From Pseudalkalibacillus sp. SCS-8 (GTDB taxonomy: Bacteria; Bacillota; Bacilli; Bacillales; Fictibacillaceae), in the NCBI RefSeq assembly GCF_040126055.1, contig NZ_CP143541.1:558001-622000 (forward strand): a DNA stretch of 64,000 nucleotides, read 5' to 3'. Shown in pieces: positions 12,201 through 23,100 of this stretch (positions within the stretch are counted from its first letter, which is position 1; every line of letters begins with the position of its first letter). The notes beneath the pieces were generated by a model. The model saw nothing but the letters and a program-made list of their open reading frames with translations, was not told where the DNA came from and ran no database searches. A program made the position numbers and the translations under genes.

Positions 12201-14060
12201 ACTGCAATGGAAACTGAGGCGGGGTATAAGTTCAGAGTTGAGTTCGATAATAAGTTATTTAGTAAATCATCGATGAAGAAATTTATCAATCATTATACAG
12301 AAATGCTTTCTCATTTTGCACATAACCCATATGACAGGATAGCTGATTATATGCTGATGGATCTTCATGAAATGGGTCTTACCCAACAGGAAGGTTCACA
12401 AAGAAAGCAATCTGATTATCAATCGCCAAGCAGCAACATTGAAAAGATCCTTGTGGACGTTTGGAGAGAGGTCCTAAACGAAGAGAACATTGGAACGAAT
12501 AATCGCTTTTTTGAAATGGGTGGAGATTCAATCAAGGCAATCCAAATTGCATCCCGATTACAAAAGAGAGGATTCAAACTAAAGGTTAATCACATTCTGA
12601 TGCACCAGACTATTTCAAAAATTAGTAAGCATGTGGTTGAGAAAAACGTAACAAAAAACAATAACTTGGTCACAGGAGAAGTTCCGTTAACCCCCGTACA
12701 AAAATGGTTTTTCAATAAAGACATGAAGAATATGAATCATTTTAATCAATCAGTGGTTTGGAAAAGTAAAACAAATCTTGAGTTGAAGCATGTAAAACAT
12801 GTTTTTGACAAGCTTGTAGAGCATCATGACGTGCTAAGAGCTACTATCACTGAAATAGATGGTAACTTTACGAAACGTATCACAGGAATTAGAAATGACG
12901 CTTTTACCATTAATCAAGTATCTATTAGTGAAGTTGAAGATATTACCTCCAAAATATATGAAATAGGCAATCAATATCAAGAACAACTAGATATTACTAA
13001 AGGAAAGTTGATGCATGTGGTAGTCGTCAATCATGGCTCGGAGAATTATCTTATAGTAATCATACATCATCTTGTGATCGATGAAGTTTCCTGGCATGTA
13101 TTATTGGAAGATTTCACAATCGGTTATGATCAGTTGATTAACGGTCAGCAGATTTCATTTGGGGATAAGACAGATTCGTACAAGTCGTATAGTGAACAAT
13201 TAATTAAATATGGATCAGATTGCAAAGTACGCTCTGAAAGAGAGTATTGGACAGATGTAATTAACAAAATCAATGATAACAGTTCTAGTGATAGACAGCC
13301 TTTGGAACTTACATATGAGAAAAATTTCAATAACCATTTCAGTATAGGTGAAAATCACACGAATTCCCTTCTCAACAAGGCAAACCAAGCGTACAACACA
13401 CAGATACAAGAATTATTACTCACAGCATTAGCTATGACTATGAACAGCCGTGATCATAAATGTGTTTTTTCATGTGATATGGAAAGTCATGGACGAGAAT
13501 CTCTATTTGAAGATACGGATGTCACTAGAACAGTGGGATGGTTTACGTCAATTTATCCGGTAGCGATACCGATGGATCCGAAGGATGATGTGAAGAAGAA
13601 CATTATTCAGGTAAAGGAGACTCTCAGACGTATACCAAGTAACGGTATCGGATACGGACTATTCAGATATGGGCATAAAGATCCTTCTTTCCAACATCCA
13701 AGACCAAAGATATGTTTTAACTATCTCGGTGTTATAAACGACGTTGGGCAGGACAAGAACCGCTTTGTCATTTCCTCTTTACAAGCAGGAAATGAAATCG
13801 GGATCGATTATAAAACAGATTATAAACTCGAAATGAATTGCAGAGTTATAAATAACCGCTTAGACGTTATTTTTAGTTTTAATGAGTCGGTATTTACAAA
13901 AACAGAAGGCGCGCTTCTTACAGAGAATTATAAAGATAATTTATTGAGCATTATAGACCACTGTTTAACAAAAGAGCAAACTGAAATAACCCCTAGCGAT
14001 TTAAGTACTGAATCAATTGATAGTGATTTTATGGAAGAAATTTATGAGGCTCTAAAATAA
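9282..14060 (+). CDS. NRPS1: A(Val-like)-T-C-T-E non-ribosomal peptide synthetase
   Basis: First peptide synthetase of the cluster, 1592 residues, cytosolic. It starts directly with an adenylation domain (about 10-500; A3 YTSGSTGTPKG, A5 NGYGPTE, A10 ASGKIDRKK), so residue 1 is loaded without an acylating starter C domain. Pocket code by alignment to GrsA is DVFWLGGTF, one change from the valine code DAFWLGGTF. A carrier follows (Ser in GLDSLS, about 549), then a C domain (605-1035, HHSIFDG), a second carrier (GGDSIK, about 1081), and an E domain (1131-1570; HHLVIDEVSW, with E where G is usual). No A domain lies between C and the second carrier, so that carrier must be charged by another A domain. 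The acidic C-terminal tail after E looks like a COM-type docking segment for NRPS2. GGGAGG at 9271-9276 supports the start. Confidence 0.93.
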   Translation: MSNPYMMSIINKTKSDYPAHKTITELFEDQVALNFHKTALVHKDRKVSYGLLNKMANRVARYLSKRGIGPEKVAAFMLDQGIDRIVTILGILKAGGAYLPIDKTYPKERIEYMLQDSGAQFLLTDEALSNEFTTEYIRIDEVDFSLYEDSDLHLMSNSQQLMYVIYTSGSTGTPKGVMVEHRSVIRLVKSTNYIDFLKDDRMLQGCSIQFDVSIFEIWGALLNGIELHLVEKDLLIEADSLSEYLRSEQITIVWMTTPLFNNVVEQNPQLFSNLRCLLIGGDALSPKHIELVRRNCPDVTLINGYGPTENTTFSTFFVIDKEYKNNIPIGKPISNSTTYIMNDELEVLPVGTIGELCVGGDGVSRGYINKPELNAEKFKYISDEIGRVYRTGDLARMLPDGNIEFLGRADNQVKIRGFRIELNEVERAVASHKDILETLVMVKGDKTKQLYCFYKPLKELGTKELRKYLQEKLPEHMIPTKMIQISQFPYNASGKIDRKKLMDYTENRKDRDEKITPIQKELTDICKEAMEIASISIHDNFYDVGLDSLSAAKVLNKIRTNFKVDIKLRDVLENYTIESLGHIVENSSPRVVEADIIPTINQDYHEISSAQKRMYLSSLVKGDLTYNIPIIVYFTTKIDISKLKQALVKLMERHESLRTTFHFVDNSIYQRIHDRVDIEIESLTENNYELVDYDVYKYLEQFELEKAPLFSVKVISLLNNKDALLLNIHHSIFDGLSAQIFLDELMALYHGRELRKLPYQYKDFAKWHNEHSSNEAQRMIIERVWSNKYQTLPQPAVLPYRESEKEDETEENFVDVIVDKQTIEAVKSHIKENQCSIYMFFISILGVQLAKYADDGDVVITSVSDNRSLEEFRNIIGMFVETYPIRFNVKESQTFHDLLRVVRQTLYEVREHPYPFDELMSFLSQQSGKNHSEVSKLFNILMVLDTPIEVDQEEIYEVNSLISTKTSKFDLTLTAMETEAGYKFRVEFDNKLFSKSSMKKFINHYTEMLSHFAHNPYDRIADYMLMDLHEMGLTQQEGSQRKQSDYQSPSSNIEKILVDVWREVLNEENIGTNNRFFEMGGDSIKAIQIASRLQKRGFKLKVNHILMHQTISKISKHVVEKNVTKNNNLVTGEVPLTPVQKWFFNKDMKNMNHFNQSVVWKSKTNLELKHVKHVFDKLVEHHDVLRATITEIDGNFTKRITGIRNDAFTINQVSISEVEDITSKIYEIGNQYQEQLDITKGKLMHVVVVNHGSENYLIVIIHHLVIDEVSWHVLLEDFTIGYDQLINGQQISFGDKTDSYKSYSEQLIKYGSDCKVRSEREYWTDVINKINDNSSSDRQPLELTYEKNFNNHFSIGENHTNSLLNKANQAYNTQIQELLLTALAMTMNSRDHKCVFSCDMESHGRESLFEDTDVTRTVGWFTSIYPVAIPMDPKDDVKKNIIQVKETLRRIPSNGIGYGLFRYGHKDPSFQHPRPKICFNYLGVINDVGQDKNRFVISSLQAGNEIGIDYKTDYKLEMNCRVINNRLDVIFSFNESVFTKTEGALLTENYKDNLLSIIDHCLTKEQTEITPSDLSTESIDSDFMEEIYEALK

Positions 14061-14123
14061 TGAGAGCGTGTTTTCGATTACTTTCTTCTGAAGAATAAGG
14101 TTGCAAATGGGAAGGGTGAAGAG

Positions 14124-17100
14124 ATGTTTTCGAAAGATGAAATTCAGGATATGTGCTTACTTACTCCAATGCAAGAAAGCATGATTTATTACAAAAGAAG
14201 AGCGGAGTCAGATAACAATCATGCTTACTACCAACAAATTCATTGTACTTTGGAAGGTCAGTTGAATATTGACCGATTTAGGGAAACTGTTAATCATATC
14301 GTAAATAAATATGATATTTTAAGAACTGCTTTCTTATATAAGAATGTAAGTAAACCTGTTCAGATTATTTTGAAGCAACGGAATATTGATGTCATGTATG
14401 AAGATTTGACGAATTCTAAAATTAACATTTCGAAACGTTTAAATAATTATAAATGTGAAGATAAGGAAAAAGGTTTCGATTTGTTGAAAGATCCATTAGT
14501 GAGAATCTCAATTTTCAAAGAGAGCATGAATACCTTTTCAATAATTTTTTCTTTCCATCATATTATCTTAGACGGTTGGAGCCTATCGAACCTCCTATCG
14601 GAATTGAAGAGCGTATATACAGATCTCACTCTATATAATCGAATTACTTTTAAGGATGTTGAACCGTTTACAAAGTTTTTGAAATGGCAGGAAAAACAAG
14701 ACAAAGATACTGCGTTGAATTTTTGGAAGGAATATCTTGATGGTTATAGTAAAAAAGCTTCCATCTTCCAAAAAAATCAACTTGAAGAGACAGATAGCAA
14801 CAAATATCAAAAAGTGGTTCATATCATTGGAAGAGACAAAACAAAAAAAATGGGTGCTATAGCTAATCGTTTGGGCGTTACCCCGGCATCTATGTTTAAT
14901 ACAATGTGGGGAATTGTATTACAAAAATATAACCAAACGGATGATGTGGTTTTCGCAAATGTTACATCAGGTCGAACAGCTGATATAGATGGAATTGAAG
15001 AAATTGTTGGTATGTTCATCAATTCAATACCGGTACGGATAAGATCTGAAAAAGATATGTCATTAAAGAATTTATTGTTGAAAATCAATGAAGAAAGCTT
15101 GATTCGTACAGAGAATAGTCACGTATCCCTATCTGAGATACAATCTCTTACAGAAATGAAAAACAATTTGATTGATAATGTGGTCGTGTTTGAGAATTAT
15201 CCATTCAATAAAGATATGTTTGAAAGCACGGATGATAGACTTCGTTTTACCGTAAAGAACTTTGAAGTAACCGGCCATTCCAACTATGATTTTAACCTGA
15301 CAATTTATTCAGGAGAAGAAATTAAACTCTCTGCCAATGTGAATACAACTTTATATGATCCAATCTATATAGAAAATGTGCTTAACAGTTTTGAACGCAT
15401 AGCAGACGCAATGATAGAAGATTTAAACCAGCATGTAGAGGAGATTGATTTATTATCTGGTGAACATAAAGATTTATTGTTGGAATATTCATGTTTTTCC
15501 AATATACAAAGAACACAAAGAGAGAAAGATGATGCAACTTTTAATCAACTCTTTGAAACTGTGGTCGAAAAAAATCAATTCAGACAAGCAGTATCTTATA
15601 AGGGAAGATCCATTACGTATGACCAATTAGATAAGTATGCGAATCAGTTAGCATCAAGAATGATACAGTCCGGGTGTAAGCCAGGGAATGTGATTGGTGT
15701 ATATGCAGAACGTTCAGTAGAAATGATTATTGCAACTGTAGCAATTATAAAAGCTGGAGGCGTATATTTACCTCTTAACCGTTATTACCCTGATGAGGTG
15801 CTGCAAAACATCTTAGAGGAGAACAAAGTCCAACAAATCTTAGTATACGATGATATACAGGATACATTTAAGAATGAACATCACACGAAAGTAGTTAATA
15901 TAAGTCTAGAGAATAATGAACTTTATTCTGATCAAAATGTACAATGTGTTCCCAATATCAACAAAAGTTCGAGCCTCCTTTATATGCTCTATACTTCTGG
16001 TACTACTGGAAAGCCAAAAGGCGTTGCAGTAGAGCATAATCAGTTGATTAATACAATAAGAGGATTGGAAGAAGAAATTTACAGGAATTATGCTTCCCAT
16101 TTGCGAGTAGGCTTAGTTGCACCGAATTTCTTCGATGCCTCAATTAAACAAATCTTTGCATCATTATTGCTCGGACATACTTTGTATATTGTGGATGAGG
16201 AAACAAGATTTAATGGACAGAAATTGCTTGAATACATCATTAATGAACAAATTGAAATAATTGATGGAACACCTGCCCATTTAAAAATGATGAGTGCTGC
16301 TATAGAAAATTCTCAAGAGGAAACATTGTCAGGACTGTTTTTGAAAGGAATGTTGGTAGGAGGAGAAAAGTTAATTGCAGAAGATGCACGCGACTTTCTA
16401 CATAAGTATGAAAACGATGATTTCAATCTATATAATGTGTATGGATTAACGGAATGTGCGGTTGATACAACAACTTTTAAAATTAATCGAAAAAATATAG
16501 ATCAATTTAAACAAGTTCCAATTGGTAAGCCTCTACAAAATCAATCTGTTCTTATATTGGATAAGAATCAAAGACTTGTACCAGTTGGAGTAGAGGGTGA
16601 AATATATATAGGTGGGAAGTCCGTAGCTAGAGGATATATCCATGATTCTACCCTACAAGCAGAACGCTTCGTTTCACTCCCAGACTTTGATGCAAACCTA
16701 TTCTATAAAACTGGGGACCTTGGACTGTGGGGAGATGATGGAAATATTCTTTACCGCGGCAGATCTGATTTCCAGGTGAATATAAGAGGATATCGAATTG
16801 AGTTACAGGAAATTGAACATGCGATTCAAGGCTTTGATGGCATTCGTGATGTGGTTGTTTTGGACGTAGACAAAGAAGATACAGAACATTTGTGTGCTTT
16901 TTTTGTAGCTGAGGAGAGTATAGATGTTTATAGGCTAAGAAATTTCTTGATTGAAAAGCTGCCACAATATATGGTGCCTTCTTTTTTCAGTCAGATAGAT
17001 CAAATTCCTCTGAAGACTAACGGTAAAGTTGATGCCATCAAGCTCAAGAAAAGGGTTGGAGATTCTCATCGGATATTTGATTTTGTAGCACCTAGAAATC

Positions 17101-20100
17101 AAACAGAAGCGAAATTGGCTGATTTATGGAAGAATACACTTAAATTAAATAAAGCAGGTGTGAAAGATAATTTCTTTAGTATGGGTGGACACTCTCTAAA
17201 GGCAATGGAATTAATCATGCAGATTGCAAAAATATTTCGAGTAGATATTTCTTTCAAGTATTTCTTTGGACACCCAACGATACATGAATTGGCAGATTAT
17301 ATAACGAGAAGCCAAAAAAGCCACATAGAAATCAATAAAGTTGGCAAAAAAGATTATTATCATGTTTCTACTCAACAAAAACGTATGTATACCTTCTTCA
17401 AATATGATCCAAATAGCACGGTATACAACATAATAGATATTTACAAAATAAAAGGTGAAATTAATCGTCTGAAATTCCAAAATGCCTTAAATCAGTTGGT
17501 TGAAAGGTATGAAATACTGAGAACGATTTATGATGAAGTTGATGGTAAAGTTGTACAACGAGTCTTAGACCAAACTCAACTTCAAATCAAACATGAAAAA
17601 GTCGAAATGTTCAACGCCAAAAAATACTCAGAGATAACCAATAAAGTTGTAAGACCTTTTAATTTGAATGAAGAAATCCCATTTGAAATACATTTAGTTG
17701 AAAGCCCGCTAAATGAGAGTGTGCTAATACTGAATATGCATCATATCAGCTTCGATGGAATTTCAATTTCTGTATTTTTAGAAGAACTCTTCTCGCTGTA
17801 TTTAGACAAAAAGCTTCCACCAGTATCTATAAATTATAAAGATTATGCAGAATGGGAAATAGAAAACGTAGATAGGGGACGAACGCAGGTCCTTGAAGAA
17901 TATTGGCTTGAAATGTTCAAAGGTGAAATACCTACATTAAATTTTCCTCTCGACAATGCTAGACCACCTTTAAGAGATTATAGTGGTGATCATATTGATT
18001 TCGAGTTGGATCAAGATACACTTGCAGCTTTAAAAAAAATAACGAACGAGACAGAAACCACTGTATATACCGTATTGTATAGTTTGTTCAATCTTTTGCT
18101 CTACAAATATACAGGACAAAAAGATATTGTTACTGGGACGATAACGTCTGGTAGGTTCCATCCAGATATCAAGCGGGCGTTGGGCATGTTTGTGAATACG
18201 TGCGCCATGAGGACATCAATTGATACAAACCACAATTTAGAGACCTTTTTCAGGAATCAGCGTGATACCATACTAGAAATGTTTGAATACCAAGATTATT
18301 CTTTTGAAGCTTTAATTGAGCTGCTTGATATTCAATCGGAAAAGAATCGAAATCCTTTGTTTGATGTTCTGTTTTCCATGAATAATTATGACGAATTCGA
18401 ATTACCGAATTCAGATAAGGATCTCTCTATAGAACCTGTAGAGATCGAGTTTCCAATATCAAAGTTTGATTTAGCCTTAATTGGAGCAGAAAAAAAGGAC
18501 ACCATTTCATTTAGGCTGGAATATAGTAATATCCTTTTCAAGCGTGATTCAATGGTTGCATTTATTGATCATTTTATAAACCTAATAAAGAATTCAGCAA
18601 GCGGTCTTCGTAATCAATTATCAGAAATAGAAATCATTACAAAACAGGAAAGAAACTTAATTCTAAATGAATTTAACGCTACAACCACCTTATATCCAAG
18701 AGAAAAAACGTTGAAAGATCTATTTGAAGAACAATGCGTTATCAAACCTGATAAAAAAGCATTGGTCTACAATAACCAAAGTATGACTTACAAAGCTCTC
18801 AATGAAAGGGCCAATCAAGTTGCTAGATATCTAATCGATGAAGGCGTTAAACATGAGACGGTTGTGGGAATTTCCATGATTCAAGGTTTTGATAGAGTTG
18901 CCGCTATTTTGGGCGTCATTAAAGCCGGAGGAGCCTTTCTACCGATTGATGAAACTTACCCTGATGAACGAATTGATTTCATGTTAAAGGATAGTAATGC
19001 AAGAATCGTTGTATCTGATACCAGTCTGACAAACCTTGATTATACGGGTAAGGTTGTGAACATCCAATCTCAGGATATCTATAAGAGGGAGATTTCAGAT
19101 GTGCACACACTTTCAGTATCTCCAGAAAGCCTAGCCTATATCATGTACACATCAGGATCGACCGGAAATCCGAAAGGGGTTATGGTTGAACACAAGAACG
19201 TTATCAGACTTGTAAAGGAAACCAATTATATTGATTTTTTAGAATCAGATAGGATCCTTCAGGGTAGCACGATTGTGTTCGATGCTTCCACATTTGAGAT
19301 TTGGGGAGCCCTGCTAAATGGTATTCAGTTACATCTTGTAGATAAGGAAACTATTCTTCATCCTGAAAAATTAAAACGAGTGATTGAAAAAGAAGATATA
19401 ACAATTATGTGGATGACTGCACCACACTTTAATGTAGTTAGTCAAGGTGATCCTGAGATTTTCAAAAATCTTCGGTACCTCCTGGTTGGTGGGGATGTCC
19501 TTGCACCAGGTCCAATTGAAAAGGTTAGAAAGGCATGTAAGGGTGTAAAACTATTAAATGGGTATGGGCCGACGGAGAATACCACTTTTTCAACAATACA
19601 TCCTATTGAAGATAAGTATTCAAGAAATATACCTATCGGAAAGCCGATCTCCAACTCTACAGTCTACATACTAGATAGTCATCGACAACTCCAAGCAATT
19701 GGGGCAGTAGGTGAAATTTATGTTGGGGGAGAAGGCGTAACACGAGGTTATCTAAATAATGACGAATTAACAGAACAAAAATTCGTCGACAATCCATTTA
19801 TACCGGGCGAACGACTGTATAGGACAGGAGATTTCGGAAGATGGTTATCGAATGGTGCTGTTGAATACTTAGGTAGAGCAGACCAGCAAGTAAAAGTACG
19901 TGGATTTAGAATTGAGACAGGAGAAATCATCAACACTATTCTGGATCATCCGCTTGTAAATGAGGCAACAGTACTTATTAAAGAAAACGATGAATCAGAA
20001 AAATACATCGCGGCTTATGTTGTATTGAAGCAAACGAATCAATCTTATCTCCTTAATTCAATTAAACAATTCGTCATAGATAAATTGCCGGAGTATATGC

Positions 20101-23100
20101 AGCCTGCTTTCATTTTTGAAGTCAAAAAAATTCCTTTAACTCTGAATGGAAAGGTTGATAAGAAATCTCTATTAAGCATATCTGAGAGTACAGTGACAGA
20201 ATATCATTGTGAAACACCTTCAAACCGGACTGAAGAGAAGTTGTTGTCGGTTTGGAAAGAGGTGTTCGGAAGAAATGATATCAGAACTACCGATGGATTC
20301 TTTGACCTTGGAGGAAATTCGTTGCTAGCCATAAAGCTGCTGGCAAAGATAAAAGATGAATTTGGAGCCGATGTATCAATCAAGGAATTATTTGTTCAAT
20401 CTTCTATAAAAAACTTAGCGAACTATATACAGAACAATCAAGGAGTCTTATTACAGAAAATATCTAAATCAACTGAAAAAGAGTTTTATGCCGTGACTCT
20501 AGCACAAGAAAGGCTTTACGCGTTATCTATCGTTGATGAGCATAATCTTGCATATAATATGCCGCGTGTGTTTATTGTAAAGGGCAACTTAGACATTCAA
20601 AGACTAAAAGAATCATTCATGAAATTACACGAACGACATGAGGCGTTCCGAACTTCATTCCATACGATGAAGAACAAGATCGTACAAAAGGTCAATAAAT
20701 ATACTGAAATTGATTTTGAGTATGTGAAATTGCTAAACGGGAATTTACAGGAACAATTGCAAGCCAGCATCCAACCTTTCAACCTTAGAACAGCTCCTTT
20801 AGTAAGAATGAAAGTTATTCAGTACGATGAGACGGAATATGCAGTATTCATTGACATGCATCATATTGTTAGTGATGGTGAATCACTAAATCTCTTTTTG
20901 GAGGAACTTTTCAAGCTATATTCAATTGACAAAGATAAAAAGCTTGAAGACATTGAAATACATCAAAAAGATTTTGCTGAATGGCAAAAATCATTATATG
21001 AAAAGCCTGAAATGGTAGAGAAAGAATTGTACTGGTCTGAATTCATTAATGATTTCCCATTGTTCACTTTTCCTTATGATTACTTGAAACCTGACAACAA
21101 GAAATTTAATGGTGCTACAGTTGAATGTCAATTAGGTGAAGGTTCTGGACAGAAAATAAAGGATCTAGCCATAGCATTTGAATGCACACCATATGTCGTT
21201 TTACTTACCATTTTCAAGATCATCCTATCTAAAAATACACAACAGGAAAACATTGTAGTTGGTACATCTCTCAATGGAAGGAAATATAAAGAAATACAAA
21301 ATACAATCGGGATGTTTACAAGGACAGTTCCACTTCAAGCAAGTGTCCATCATGATAAAACTGTTGAACAATTAATGAAGGAAGTAAAAGAGGATATCTT
21401 TAATGCCATAGACCATCAGGAATATGAGACTGAAAATCTATCTGATAAGATTGAGGCTTCTACTGATGGGCCTAATAACTCCTTATTCAATGTCGTATTT
21501 ACGTTTGATCATAAAGAAAAGCTCCCAGAATATGTAGAAGGTTTGAAAATGAGTGAATATCCGATTCGGTTTGATTATTCCAAGTTCGACCTTGTGTTCT
21601 CCGTAATCGAAATGGATGGGGAATTTTCTTTAAATCTTCAATATAACGGAGACCTCTTCAGGGATCGTACAGCTCATCAAATCGTTACCTCCTTTACAAA
21701 TGTTTTTAATCGTATACAGAGTAACCAAACGATTGGTGAGATTGAACTCATAACTGAAGAAGAGCGAAAGAAAATCTTAGAAGATTTCAATCGTACCACT
21801 GTCAACTATCCATTTAAGAATTCACTGATGGATCATATTGCAGAATCAGTTCGAAAATTTCCAGATAAGAATGCTGCTGTTTTCAAAAATCATGTATTGA
21901 CCTACAAACAGCTTGATGACAAAGCAGCTGATCTAGCGGTTGAGCTGATGGATCGAGGCATCGGTAAAAATGATATCGTGGCGATATTAATGGAGTCAGA
22001 GTTGGATCTTCTTGTTGCCATGTTAGGAACAATGAAAGCAGGTGCCGCCTTTTTGCCGATTGATCCAAACTACCCGGATAAACGGATACAATACTTGCTT
22101 GAAGATAGTCGAAGTAAATTGCTTATAACCAAACGTAATTGGATCAAAGAATTCCAACCTTTGACTTCGTATCTATTGCTGGATGAGAGGTTAGTAAATC
22201 GTAAGAGGAAAAACATCGTTTTCCCATCATTACAAAAAACGGATTTAGCTTATGTGATTTATACGTCAGGAACCTCAGGTAAACCCAAGGGAGTAATGGT
22301 TGAACACCATGCATTGATGAATCTATGTTTCTGGCATAACGAACAATTTGATGTGAGCGAGAATGATCATGCATCGAAGTATGCAGGAGTTGGGTTTGAT
22401 GCCACTATTTGGGAAGTATTCCCATACCTAATTAAAGGTTCCACGATTTATTTTATTGAAGACAAAGATAAATTAGATACGTATCGAATCAATGAATTCT
22501 TTGAAAGAAATAACATTACTATCGGTTTCTTACCAACACAGATCGGAGAACAATTCATTAAGTTGAAAAATGACTCTCTTAGGATGCTCTTACTTGGTGG
22601 AGATAGGCTAAAAGAATTTATTCCGAAGCCATACAGCATTGTAAATAATTACGGACCAACTGAAAATACTGTCGTAACTACAAGCCATTTTGTAGAAGAA
22701 AAGTCTGCTAACATACCAATTGGTAAACCTGTAGCAAACAGCAAAGTTTATATTTTGGATGACAATCGAAAGGTTGTACCTATTGGTCTTCCGGGCGAAT
22801 TGTGCATTGCAGGCAAAAGTCTTTCAGCAGGTTATTTGTACAATCCTCAACTGACAGCCGAAAAGTTCGTGGAAAGTCCATTTGATAAGTTTGAGAGGAT
22901 GTATAGGACCGGAGATATCGCTAAATGGAATGAAGATGGAACCATTACATTCCTTGGTAGAAAGGATAACCAAATAAAAATTCGTGGAAATCGTGTAGAA
23001 ATATCCGAAATTGAGGCAGCTCTCTTAGGGCATGAGGATATTGGATCAGCTATTGTCGTTCCGAAGGATGATGTTCAGAGGGATTTGGTAGCCTATATCA

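Noticed and set aside
9282..14060. NRPS1 C-T-E read as a complete module with a hidden A domain
   Set aside because: Only a short linker separates the C domain from the second carrier, and none of the A3, A5, A7 or A10 motifs occur there.
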